This document shows positions 18,428 to 26,911 of a stretch of DNA of 64,000 nt, piece after piece (within the stretch, counting starts at the first letter, position 1; each line of letters opens with the position of its first letter). The notes below the pieces were generated by a model. That model ran no database searches. It saw only the letters and a program-made list of their open reading frames with translations, and was not told where the DNA came from. Position numbers and translations under genes: made by a program. The stretch comes from CAVQDV01 sp963711375 (GTDB lineage: Bacteria; Pseudomonadota; Gammaproteobacteria; Coxiellales; Coxiellaceae), in contig CAVQDV010000003.1 of the NCBI GenBank assembly GCA_963711375.1, positions 1 through 64,000 of the forward strand, read 5' to 3'.

Positions 18428-20059
18428 ATGGATTATTCTGCCATCATTAAGAAGCATGAAGCCAAGATAAAAGAGCTTTCTGAAGGTTTTCTTTGGGCTC
18501 TGGAAGAATTAAAAAAAACACAAGCAGAATTAGCACGAACCCAAGTCGAATTAAAATTATACCGAGCGAAATTTGAACAATCTTCGCAGGCCTATAATCA
18601 ATTATTGTTTGCTTTCAAACAATCTCAGCGCCATGTATTTGGCGCAAGCTCTGAACGCTTCCTCGATAATTCTCCTAGTCAAGGCGATTTTTTTTCTACG
18701 ATTGCGCCGAAATCGTTTTCACAAATCGATGATGATAAGCCAGACCCTAATCCCCCGAAAAAGACCAAAAATAAAAAACGCAAAAAGAAGAGCAAAGACT
18801 TCACCAGAAATCTGCCACATCGTGAGGTGATTATTCCGGCTAAAGAAAAAATAGAAGGTGATCAATTTTTACGATATGAAATCACCGAGCTTTTTAATTA
18901 TATTCCTCCCGTTTATGAAATCATCGTGCAAAAACGGGAAATTATCGTTCGAAAAAATCAAACAAATAATACTGCAACGATCATTACTGCGCCAAATCCG
19001 CTGCGTTTTTTGCCTCAAACAAAAGTTACAGAATCTTTTTTAGCACACGTTATTGTGGGTAAACTTTATGATCGCCAGCCTTTGTATCATCAAGAAAAGA
19101 AATTCAAACAGCGGTTTGATTTTATTTGTCCGCGCAATAAATTAGCGCGCTGGACAATCCAAAGTGCTGAACGGCTTCAACCGATTGTGAATCTTTTACG
19201 CGATGAAGTATTTAATTATGATATTGCCGGATGCGACCCTACGCACTTGCAAGTGCTTAATGAACCTGGACGAAAAGCCGAACAAAAATCCTATCTTTAT
19301 AGTATCCGAGGTGGGCCGCCGGAACGCTTAGTGAATTTATTTGAATATAATGCCGAAGAACACAAAGATTTTTTAGTCGACTGGTTCTCGGGTTACTCGG
19401 GTTATTTGCAAGTAGATGGTCAAAATATTTTTGAGTCTTTTTTGCAGGAAAAAAATATTCAGCTGGTATTTTGTAATTCACATGCGCGCAGAAAATTTGA
19501 GCCCATTGCTCAAACGGCAAAACAACCGGGGCTAGCAAATCAAATTATGCAATATTATCGCGCTATTTATAAAATCGAACGAGAAGCCAAGGATAGGAAG
19601 CTTAATTTTTTACAGCGATATGCGCTGCGACAAGAAAAAACCAAGCCAATTATGGAAACTATGTTTGCCTGGATGAAAGAAGTTGGACCTACGACATTGC
19701 CGCAATCTCCTTTGGGTAAAGCATTTCACTACGCTCTAACTCGAGAAAAGAGCTTAACATTATGTTTAGAAGATGGGCGCTTGGAAATCGATTCTAATTT
19801 AGTTGAGCAGCAAAATAAAAATTTTGCTTTAGCTCGAAATAATTTTATGTTTTCGTATTCTGTCGACGGCGCTCATGCGCTTGGCGTACATATGAGTTTA
19901 ATCTTCACTGCATTAGCACATGGGCTAGACCCTTATCATTATTACGTTCATATTATGCATGAAATTCCCAATTGCGCTAAGATTGAAGAGTATGAAAATT
20001 TGCTGCCGTGGAATATTTCACCTTCTAGTGTTAGTCTCGTGCATCAAAAAGCAGCATAA
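18428..20059 (+). CDS. tnpC: IS66 transposase TnpC, copy 2
   Basis: This 543-residue DDE transposase is nearly collinear with the one at 12440, with a seven-residue insertion in the N-terminal coiled coil (ARTQVEL region). The candidate catalytic acids in AGCDPTHLQV, YLQVDGQNIF and IDSNLVEQQNKNFALARNNF are all present. The protein may still work on the terminal repeats even though this element's tnpB and right end are damaged. Confidence 0.9.
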   Translation: MDYSAIIKKHEAKIKELSEGFLWALEELKKTQAELARTQVELKLYRAKFEQSSQAYNQLLFAFKQSQRHVFGASSERFLDNSPSQGDFFSTIAPKSFSQIDDDKPDPNPPKKTKNKKRKKKSKDFTRNLPHREVIIPAKEKIEGDQFLRYEITELFNYIPPVYEIIVQKREIIVRKNQTNNTATIITAPNPLRFLPQTKVTESFLAHVIVGKLYDRQPLYHQEKKFKQRFDFICPRNKLARWTIQSAERLQPIVNLLRDEVFNYDIAGCDPTHLQVLNEPGRKAEQKSYLYSIRGGPPERLVNLFEYNAEEHKDFLVDWFSGYSGYLQVDGQNIFESFLQEKNIQLVFCNSHARRKFEPIAQTAKQPGLANQIMQYYRAIYKIEREAKDRKLNFLQRYALRQEKTKPIMETMFAWMKEVGPTTLPQSPLGKAFHYALTREKSLTLCLEDGRLEIDSNLVEQQNKNFALARNNFMFSYSVDGAHALGVHMSLIFTALAHGLDPYHYYVHIMHEIPNCAKIEEYENLLPWNISPSSVSLVHQKAA

Positions 20060-20079
20060 TTTAACTTAAAGGAATTTTT

Positions 20080-20385
20080 ATGAATGATCTTTTAAATCGA
20101 ATTGCATTAATTGAAAGCGTGATGAGCCAACCATTATCGAATTCAGAAAAACTAACGAAATCCTTTGGTCAATTTTCTGGCTTGGTTCTCTCTGATTTAC
20201 CGCAGAAGATAAGAAATAAACTTGAAAACGCAATGCTTCGGCTAAACCATATTATTAGCAAAAATAATATAAAAACCAGTGATGACTATGCCAAAATGAA
20301 TCAGAAAGATCTTAAAAGTATAATTGAGATTTTGAGCCAACTTTGCTATGAATTAAAAGGGATGATTATTAAAGAATTGGTTTGA
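20080..20385 (+). CDS. Fourth IS66-associated small protein, copy 2
   Basis: This 101-residue homologue of the 96-residue protein at 14071 starts MNDLLNRIALIESVMSQPLS and ends in a short extension. Conservation of this gene in two divergent copies supports its being a real part of the element. Function unknown. Confidence 0.65.
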   Translation: MNDLLNRIALIESVMSQPLSNSEKLTKSFGQFSGLVLSDLPQKIRNKLENAMLRLNHIISKNNIKTSDDYAKMNQKDLKSIIEILSQLCYELKGMIIKELV

Positions 20386-20414
20386 TTTCCAGTATGGGGC
20401 ATATAAACCGCTAA

Positions 20415-20758
20415 ACGCTGTGGCGGCTTGCTGGAAGGGACTTTCGCTGCAGATTGATTTGGATAATAGCACCCCATGCCGGGATAGCCTCAAAAAATAG
20501 TCACTGGTGTTACTTTTTGAGGCTATCCCGGCATGGGGTGTGATGGGTATACCAAAAAGCGCTCGATTAAGTCCACGCTGCTCGATGGGTTCTGTAAGAC
20601 CCATGGGCACAACCAGTCTGGCCGCAAAGAGAACGCCTGCTCCAAATCCAAAATTCCAACATTCTCTCGGGCTTAGCCGTTGTGCCTATTGGCAGAAAGT
20701 CGAATAACGAGGTGCACCGACTCAACAACAGAAGCAACAACCCGCGACCAAAATATTG
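20415..20758. other. Degenerate spacer between IS66 copy 2 and the TA locus
   Basis: This stretch of about 340 bases is less AT-rich than its surroundings and has no convincing gene. A minus-strand frame over about 20555-20660 reads like a membrane-protein fragment (GAGVLFAARLVVPMGLTEP) but lacks a start and a family match, so it may be gene debris. It also contains the hairpin listed separately. Confidence 0.4.
20470..20540. repeat. Perfect 27-bp inverted repeat (REP-like hairpin)
   Basis: Arms 20470-20496 and 20514-20540 are perfectly complementary over 27 bp with a 17-base loop. Each arm holds the motif CCCATGCCGGGATAGCC (or its complement). The T/A runs next to the loop are inside the arms, so a simple intrinsic terminator is less likely than a REP- or MITE-like palindromic element. 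The related CCCGGCATG core is common in dispersed bacterial palindromes. Confidence 0.8.
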
Positions 20759-20784
20759 CAAGATTTGCAATATTGCAAATCTTG
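20759..20784. promoter_or_regulatory. 26-bp perfect palindrome, likely TA operator
   Basis: A perfect 26-bp palindrome with centre TTGCAATATTGCAA lies just upstream of the toxin-antitoxin genes. Xre-type antitoxins usually repress their own operon by binding such a palindrome. TA-rich sequence resembling a promoter follows it. Confidence 0.7.
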
Positions 20785-20800
20785 GTATATACTTATCTGT

Positions 20801-21093
20801 ATATCATGGAACGTCCAATTTAGTAACAAAGCCGGAAAGCAAGCGCTTTTTTTAAGTAAACGTGCGCTTCTAGCGTTACAATCGCTTGTTGAGGATTTAA
20901 CGGTCCTTGGGCCCTATCCTGGCAAGCATTGGCCAAACTATGGGCCCTTGAGTGGCAAAAAAATGAAGATAAACGACATTGCCACCTAATTAAGGGAAAG
21001 CCAACCTATGTTTGTTGTTGAGAAGTGTTAAATAAAAAAAATAAATTAATCGAGGTCTATTATGTCGGCACACATGAAAAAGCACCATATTGA
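20801..21093 (+). pseudogene. RelE/HigB-like toxin, inactivated
   Basis: Read in pieces, this is a small mRNA-interferase-type toxin: WNVQFSNKAGKQALFLSKRA, LVEDLTVLGPYPGKHWPNYG, then NEDKRHCHLIKGKPTYV and finally LIEVYYVGTHEKAPY. Three lesions are seen. The expected start codon reads ATA. A 7-A run at 20957-20963 needs one more A to stay in frame. A TGA at 21019-21021 stands where the family usually has a Trp codon. The 3' end overlaps the antitoxin start by 20 bases, as in typical toxin-first operons. The toxin is therefore dead while its antitoxin is intact. Confidence 0.85.
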
Positions 21094-21433
21094 GTCAGAA
21101 AGAAATTACGTGCGTCTGCAACATGCGGGAAAAGTGTATCAGTTTCCAGTAAAGGTAGCTGAAAAATATCTTGTTAGTGATGTTATCAATGAGCCGCCCC
21201 TCTCGCCCGAAACAATTTTCGCCGAAATTAATAAAAAATATACAAAGCCCGGCGCCCTCTTGCGTGGAATTCGTGCCAGAGAAAATTTAACTCAAATTGA
21301 AATGGCCAAAAAACTAAAGGTGACCCAATCCGATATTTCCCAAATGGAAAATGGGGCACGCCGAATTGGCCGTAGCGTTGCCATGCGCATTCAAAAATTA
21401 TTTGGCATGAGTTACCGGTCGTTTTTATCGTAG
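21074..21433 (+). CDS. Xre-family antitoxin
   Basis: This 119-residue protein (124 codons if the upstream ATG at 21062 is used) has a C-terminal helix-turn-helix: RENLTQIEMAKKLKVTQSDI followed by SQMENGARRIGRSVAMRIQK. The N-terminal part (YVRLQHAGKVYQFPVKVAEKY) is typical of antitoxins paired with RelE/HigB-like toxins. It should neutralise the toxin and repress the operon through the palindrome at 20759-20784. Since the adjacent toxin is broken, it may now act as an anti-addiction factor against related toxins, or be in early decay. Confidence 0.88.
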   Translation: MKKHHIESERNYVRLQHAGKVYQFPVKVAEKYLVSDVINEPPLSPETIFAEINKKYTKPGALLRGIRARENLTQIEMAKKLKVTQSDISQMENGARRIGRSVAMRIQKLFGMSYRSFLS

Positions 21434-21460
21434 AATAGAGGGAATCTAATTGTGATTTTA

Positions 21461-21551
21461 AAGGAAGCGGCTGAATTTTCACCGAGCCATGGCGCACTGA
21501 TCAGCGCGCCTATTAAACATCACTTTTTATTTTTAATTTCTCAAAAATTCT
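21461..21551 (-). pseudogene. Relic of the 3' end of a uvrY-type gene
   Basis: About 90 bp closely resemble 24175-24267, the last ~30 codons of the intact response-regulator gene nearby. In the same minus-strand sense it reads RHGSVKIQPLPLK against RHGLVEIEPLPLQ. The rest of the gene is missing. This suggests a partial duplication or a deletion that removed an older copy. Confidence 0.75.
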
Positions 21552-21608
21552 CAATTGTTCAAAGTTGGCCATTAATTAAATGCTTTCGTCATAGACCATA
21601 GAACGTTA

Positions 21609-23537
21609 CTAACCATGCCCCCGAAAAGGCTTCCTATGTGAGGCATTCTCTTCAACGGGTACTATAACATCACCATCCCTACCTCGTTTTTCACCATGAC
21701 TAAGAACTTCTTTCTTTTTTGGGGGAATATATGGTGAATTTGCTCTTGAAGAATGCTCATCCCTACTGTCTGAGAAAAATCTACTATTTTTCCCAGTTGA
21801 CGCCGATTTTACAGGAACATTATCATGTTTTTTCTTCTCTGGCAGAGGTTCGGTAACAGCAAGGAGCTTTGGACTATTTTCAGGCGCCGGCGAAAAAAGC
21901 GATTGCTCATCGGGCTCTGGTAGTTTTGGAAGAAACCCAGGCTGCTCCTCAACATGCTCGGATTTTTTCTTCTGATGTTTCTTTTTTGGTTTAATTTTAG
22001 GCTGATCAAATAAACGGGCCGTACTTTCTTTCAACTCAGAAATTCTTCGAGGACTAGTCGTGAAAGTGTTGTCATGTTGGGCAGATTCGAAAAATCCTGT
22101 CTTACTAATGTCTACCATAAATGTACTTGTTGCTCCACGAGGTTTACCAATATACAAGGGTACAGATTTTTCTTTCAGCTCTCTAAATTGATTGTTATCC
22201 AGTTTACGCTTACTTTTATGGGTAAGATCCTCAAAAATTCTGATAGCATGCTTTGTGTCGGGTTCTTTTTTAACAAGATTAAATTTAATCTGTGTAACAT
22301 CATCCACATCGCTTCGCACATCAAAATGGAAATATTTTTCCGTTGCTTTTAAACTAAAAGCATCGCTCGATCTTACTCTACCTGGCTTATACCAATGATC
22401 CCTCCCTGGTTTTGAATCAGAAATAATATCTCGCTTAACGATTTTTTTTATGCCCCTAATAAATACTAAATCCGATAAAAATGCATGAACTGCAAGCCTA
22501 GCTTCATCTGCTATGCGCGGAAATTCTGATTGCTGTTTATCCGTAAGAACTGAATACTGAGTACCCTTTAAAATTATTTTCGAAAGCTCAGCGTTCAAAT
22601 CATAGAACAATGCCAAATTATCCGTCACTCTTGATCTCTGATCATTTTCAAAGATATAGCGCTCACTATTTTCATTTATTTTTTCTAATTTCTTTTTGAT
22701 GGCTCCCAGTTTTTGCTGCAGAAATCTGAGATCGAGCATAGTAGAGCTTAGAGCATTTATACTATCGAGCAGAGGACGTACATTGGCAGGCGCATGCCCT
22801 GAATAGGGAGCCAAATGATAATGTATTTGAGAATAAGAATCTTCAGAAGATTCGCTAAATTTTTTTGCATATTCAAGCAGTGCATCGAGTGAAGCAAGCT
22901 CTTTTGGGAAATCTTCATCTAATCCAACACCATCAATTTTGATGCTAAACACTTGATGCTCTTTTAATGTGTCTATTAATTTTTTAACATCTATTTTAGC
23001 TGAGCCCTTCAGAATGCCACTGGCTTCTTTAATGCTAGCCTCAAGCGCTCCCTGAACCATTTCACTGCTTATCACTTTGTGTCGACTAATCTGAATTAGA
23101 GCAAATAGTTTTTTCCCAATATCCACCTGACTGACATATTGATCGCCACATCTTTCAATCCAAGCTGCGGGAACAGGCTGCTCACCAGCAGTTTGAATAG
23201 CATCACTAAATTCTACCTTTTGCATTTTTTTAATATAGTGAACATAGCTGCATTTCATTAACAAAAAGGCCTTGTCATCACCACTGAGCGCTTTCTTAGT
23301 ATAGGCTCCACTCAAACTCCCTCCAGCAAGAGGAGCATCAACTTCAAAATCAAAGTGAACCCCCAACTCCTTACGCAATACATTGTGATCAGTGATTATC
23401 ACAATATCATTTTCCGGTTTACGTCGACGAATTTTTTTAAAATGCACTTTCTTTTCTATTTTAAGAACATCTACGACGGGTTTATTTTTCAGGGTATTAA
23501 AACCTTCTCCTAAAGAGGCCAAATTTTTTTCTCTCAT
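21609..23537 (-). CDS. Large orphan protein, candidate effector (642 aa)
   Basis: This mostly soluble protein has no signal peptide. It has an ordered N-terminal half (to about residue 480) and a disordered, basic, Lys/Ser/Pro-rich C-terminal tail (about 490-642) containing KIKPKKKHQKKK and other nuclear-signal-like clusters. The stretch AWIERCGDQYVSQVDIGKKL followed by FALIQI (residues ~130-155) faintly recalls the YGDxYVxxVxxGG pattern of some pore-forming toxins, but this is weak. No family is assigned. Its size, orphan nature and neighbours fit a secreted host-interaction protein, which is inference. A long AT-rich upstream region probably holds its promoter. Confidence 0.6.
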   Translation of the reverse strand: MREKNLASLGEGFNTLKNKPVVDVLKIEKKVHFKKIRRRKPENDIVIITDHNVLRKELGVHFDFEVDAPLAGGSLSGAYTKKALSGDDKAFLLMKCSYVHYIKKMQKVEFSDAIQTAGEQPVPAAWIERCGDQYVSQVDIGKKLFALIQISRHKVISSEMVQGALEASIKEASGILKGSAKIDVKKLIDTLKEHQVFSIKIDGVGLDEDFPKELASLDALLEYAKKFSESSEDSYSQIHYHLAPYSGHAPANVRPLLDSINALSSTMLDLRFLQQKLGAIKKKLEKINENSERYIFENDQRSRVTDNLALFYDLNAELSKIILKGTQYSVLTDKQQSEFPRIADEARLAVHAFLSDLVFIRGIKKIVKRDIISDSKPGRDHWYKPGRVRSSDAFSLKATEKYFHFDVRSDVDDVTQIKFNLVKKEPDTKHAIRIFEDLTHKSKRKLDNNQFRELKEKSVPLYIGKPRGATSTFMVDISKTGFFESAQHDNTFTTSPRRISELKESTARLFDQPKIKPKKKHQKKKSEHVEEQPGFLPKLPEPDEQSLFSPAPENSPKLLAVTEPLPEKKKHDNVPVKSASTGKNSRFFSDSRDEHSSRANSPYIPPKKKEVLSHGEKRGRDGDVIVPVEENASHRKPFRGHG

Positions 23538-24129
23538 TGTGCTTACTCCTTATTAAAAACGTGTATGATATTATTGGAAAAAAAATAGATAGATTCGATA
23601 GTGACGAAATTTGAAATTTTATGGCAAGATTTTAGATAATCTAAGATCTGTTGATCATAAATACTAGTATTCTTATAGTCATTTCTCTTTTTCAAAAACA
23701 CCTTGCCTATTATAAGGATAAATTGAAAAACAAAGATTTCTTAGAAAATTAAAAGATTTTAAATTTTCTAATTGATTTTATTATATCCGAAAAAAATTTT
23801 TAATTCAAGAATTCTTGAAAATATTCTCTGAAACATTAATCCTACGTTTACAAAAATGTAACATTTTTTGATTATAAGTTATTTAGTTTTGAACCATTTT
23901 TTCTGAAATTAAAATATTTTGCTTTGAGAAGATTCCACAAAACACCTTATAAAAAAGCACTTTCTATCGAACATAATCAGAGCGTGCGAACACAAAATGA
24001 AGCTAAAAATGCTGAGCAAGAAGATATAAGTAAAAAATAGGTTGTGTTCCTCTAACGATCCTTTGACAGAAGCTTGCTTTATTCGATCTTCACAAAATAA
24101 TTCAAAATAGGGTGAATCACTTTTTAATT
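23538..24129. other. AT-rich intergenic region
   Basis: About 590 bases of very AT-rich DNA lie between the orphan gene and the response regulator, both on the minus strand. No gene, RNA or clear terminator is seen. It probably contains the promoter of the 642-residue gene. Confidence 0.45.
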
Positions 24130-24822
24130 TTAAGTGCCAGAAATAAGCGGTTGTGAAATACTTTTTACTGGCTGCAAGGGAAGCGGTTCAATTTCTACCA
24201 ACCCGTGACGGACTGATAAGCGCGCCAATTCAACATCATTTTTTATTTTTAATTTCTCAAAAATTCGGTAGCGATGACTATTGACTGTTTTTGGGCTGAC
24301 TTGTAATTTATCGGCGATTTCTGAAGCATCCATTCCTTCTGAAATACAACGCGCGACGTCCAGTTCTCGATTCGAAAGCACATCCATGGGTGAGGCGTGA
24401 TCATTATCAATTCGCTTTAACACCAATTGGCTGGCAATTTTTGAATTCAGATATCGTTGGCCTGTAGACACTATTTGAATGGCACGAATCATTTCATCCT
24501 TAGAAGCAGACTTCAGAATGCACCCTGCAGCGCCTATTTGTAGAAGACGCGTTATGTAGACATCATTTTCATAAGCTGTAACTACTAATATTTTAATATC
24601 AGGATACAACTCTCTTAATTGGAGCGTGGCATCAAAACCGTTCATGCCCGGCATTTGAATATCCATCAAGACGACATCAGGTTTCAGTTCTTGGCAAAAG
24701 TTGATGGCCGTTGAACCATCGTTTGCTTCCCCAATGACACTCATTCCTGGGATATCGCCCAAGATTTGCCGTAAAGCCACTCGGACCAAGGCATGATCGT
24801 CAACGATTAATATTTTGATCAT
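24130..24822 (-). CDS. uvrY: Response regulator, GacA/UvrY/LetA type
   Basis: This 230-residue NarL/FixJ-type response regulator has an N-terminal receiver domain with the acidic pair in LIVDDHALVR, the phospho-acceptor Asp in PDVVLMDIQMPGMNG, the Thr/Ala of VVTAYE and the Lys in CILKSASKDE. Its C-terminal LuxR-type HTH reads LSNRELDVARCISEGM followed by IADKLQVSPKTVNSHRYRIF. In Legionella-like bacteria the orthologue (LetA) responds to a BarA/LetS-type kinase and switches on the transmissive phase through CsrA-sponging small RNAs. No cognate kinase is in this window, so it could act as an extra copy on the replicon. The tail after the HTH is longer than usual. Confidence 0.9.
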   Translation of the reverse strand: MIKILIVDDHALVRVALRQILGDIPGMSVIGEANDGSTAINFCQELKPDVVLMDIQMPGMNGFDATLQLRELYPDIKILVVTAYENDVYITRLLQIGAAGCILKSASKDEMIRAIQIVSTGQRYLNSKIASQLVLKRIDNDHASPMDVLSNRELDVARCISEGMDASEIADKLQVSPKTVNSHRYRIFEKLKIKNDVELARLSVRHGLVEIEPLPLQPVKSISQPLISGT

Positions 24823-24902
24823 AGCGCCTCTTTGGGTTTTTTATTTGGCAGAGAGTCTAGCATGAAAAACTCCCTACCAAAATAAAATTAATTATTCGAT
24901 GA

Positions 24903-26696
24903 TTACAAACGAGGACTTAAGGCAGAGGTTTCCTCTTGATTTTCCGACTGATTAAATTGAAGAAGAAAAGCATTCAATTTTTCTTTTAGCTTAAAGACAA
25001 GGTTTTCGTACGAATTAAATAAATTCCATTTGACACTTTTATTTTTTTCGGGACTAAAAAAGTTCAAAAATTGAAGCGCTTCCTTAATCATTAAAACTTT
25101 TTTATCTTCTGATAGGTTTCGATCGTGCCGAACAAGATGTTCAATTATTTCAGCACAACGATAGTGAGATAAAAAATAAGAAGAATTTTGATTTAGTTTT
25201 TCTTCCGATGGCAGTTCGAAGCGAATTTTATTTATAGCAATTTTATAGCCCTCTAAGGCCAGCTGAAAGCGTCGAGATGAGCGATTTTCACCTGCTTCTT
25301 TTACAGTTTGAACCCAAGGGCAAGTTGACTGAAAACTACGGTAGATATGCGCCTCCACTGCGATTAGCAGTAACTTAAATTCTGGAGACGCACTTAACAA
25401 AAGAGTATCTATTTTCGAAGTAATTATTCTCTTACCTTCTTCTTTAGTATCCGGATTTAAATCCAAGAAATAATATGTCAAAAAATGTGAAATAAATTTC
25501 TCAATACCACTCCTAATTCTAGAACTTGCAGGTTCATCACTATCCATCATGAGAGCAATTAGCCGAAATAATTCGGACAAAAAACATACCTTGATAGAGC
25601 TTTTAAGGATTTTGGTTTTTAGCAATGAAAATTTGGAATATTCGAAGTTTGATTTAATAAAATGATATTCATCAAGACGACAAGACATCAAAATGTTCAA
25701 CGTAGATTCGACAATCTCGAGATATTTTGGATCTTTTGTTGTAATACAGTGCTCGGAAGCCAGTTTCCCAATATTCAATAATAATTCATTAATCGGCTGA
25801 TATTCGGTCATTGTAACTTGTGTGATTTGCTTAGATAAGCTCAATTTTTCGTTTTCCCTCAGATTATTTTTGTCGAGAAGGTTGAGCTTTCTTTCTAAAA
25901 ATACTTCTATTTTTTGCTTGTGAGGTTGCAAAAGCACGAAGGCCTCAGAAAACCGATTTGACCATGCATATAGTCTTGATAATAACAATGTGGCATCGAA
26001 GGATAAATTCGCATTATTCTCGATAATTCGATTTAATGTTTGCTCATCTTCGAATGAAATCCTATCGGATTCTGAATCAAAATCTTTATCAATTTTCAAA
26101 ATAATGGCTTGGTCAATTCGATTTTGTGCACGACCATATAGCCTCTCATCTGGTGTTAAGTGCGACATCGCATTTTCTGATAAGCGCCATTCCCTCTCGG
26201 CTTGAATCAAGGCATCCATAGTATGAATACGCACTTGCTGATTGGAAAATATCGGATTTTCTAATTTTTCAGGTTTAGGTATTTTTTGGAAATATTGAAT
26301 AGCGATGCCATAATTTCGATGAGAAAAATAATCTTCACCTAATTGAAAATAGTATTTGGCTGGTGAAATATACGCACCGAGATTAGCCACATTTCTAGAA
26401 ACTGACGAATAGAGGCTAATTGCATAACTTGCCACCCAATTTTTTACCTTTCCACACGGCACTTCAGCGCTTTGAAACAAATTTTCCGCAAATTTTGAGC
26501 CTATTTTCAAACTGGCAAAATATAAAAACAAATTTCCTGCTGAATACAGCATCCCCTTACCAACTATATCCCCTAAGAATGGCGCAGTAGTTTCTAAAAC
26601 TGCAGGAATGGTTTCAGTGGAAAACCAGTATACTAATCCAGCTGTAAAGGCAATTTTCGGAATATTATGTTTCTCAACTGTCATAGGCGTGCGCAT
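24903..26696 (-). CDS. Orphan protein with N-terminal membrane segments and TPR-like helices
   Basis: This 597-residue protein has hydrophobic segments near residues 14-32 and 40-65, followed by an all-helical body. A TPR-like motif (YYFQLGEDYFSHRNYGIAIQ) lies around residues 115-140, so the body may be a helical-repeat scaffold. No enzyme motif is seen. ATG codons at 26696 and 26684 are both possible starts. It is divergent from the F-box protein gene with 215 bp between them. Function unknown; an effector role is suggested only by context. Confidence 0.55.
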   Translation of the reverse strand: MRTPMTVEKHNIPKIAFTAGLVYWFSTETIPAVLETTAPFLGDIVGKGMLYSAGNLFLYFASLKIGSKFAENLFQSAEVPCGKVKNWVASYAISLYSSVSRNVANLGAYISPAKYYFQLGEDYFSHRNYGIAIQYFQKIPKPEKLENPIFSNQQVRIHTMDALIQAEREWRLSENAMSHLTPDERLYGRAQNRIDQAIILKIDKDFDSESDRISFEDEQTLNRIIENNANLSFDATLLLSRLYAWSNRFSEAFVLLQPHKQKIEVFLERKLNLLDKNNLRENEKLSLSKQITQVTMTEYQPINELLLNIGKLASEHCITTKDPKYLEIVESTLNILMSCRLDEYHFIKSNFEYSKFSLLKTKILKSSIKVCFLSELFRLIALMMDSDEPASSRIRSGIEKFISHFLTYYFLDLNPDTKEEGKRIITSKIDTLLLSASPEFKLLLIAVEAHIYRSFQSTCPWVQTVKEAGENRSSRRFQLALEGYKIAINKIRFELPSEEKLNQNSSYFLSHYRCAEIIEHLVRHDRNLSEDKKVLMIKEALQFLNFFSPEKNKSVKWNLFNSYENLVFKLKEKLNAFLLQFNQSENQEETSALSPRL

Positions 26697-26911
26697 AGAC
26701 TTATCCTTAATTAAATCAAGAGGCCAAAATCTAACACAATGCCTACCTCAATCCAAATTTTAAAGCCATTCTGAACATAAGAAACAAATCTCTCGCCTTA
26801 AGGCTGGATTAAGGGACTATTTTTTAAACAATTTATCTCCCATTTTATTCATGAAATGATATAGTACAGGAAAAATATATTCACGAAATCCAGTAAACAG
26901 ATAGGAAATCC

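Larger units (their letters stand above)
17545..20414 (+). mobile_element. IS66-family insertion sequence, copy 2 (decaying)
   Basis: This is a second copy of the same IS66 lineage, with the same four-gene order and high similarity. The left end (GTAAGCGGTTTATAACC) is intact, but the right end reads ATAAACCGCTAAAC rather than ATAAACCGCTTAC. The flanks (TTTCATTT on the left, GCTGTGGC on the right) do not form an 8-bp duplication. tnpB carries a 1-bp deletion. It looks older than copy 1, or was produced by recombination between elements. Confidence 0.85.

Noticed and set aside
20756..20989. 77-codon frame as an intact gene
   Set aside because: It is the N-terminal part of the frameshifted RelE/HigB-like toxin; the rest continues in another frame to 21093.
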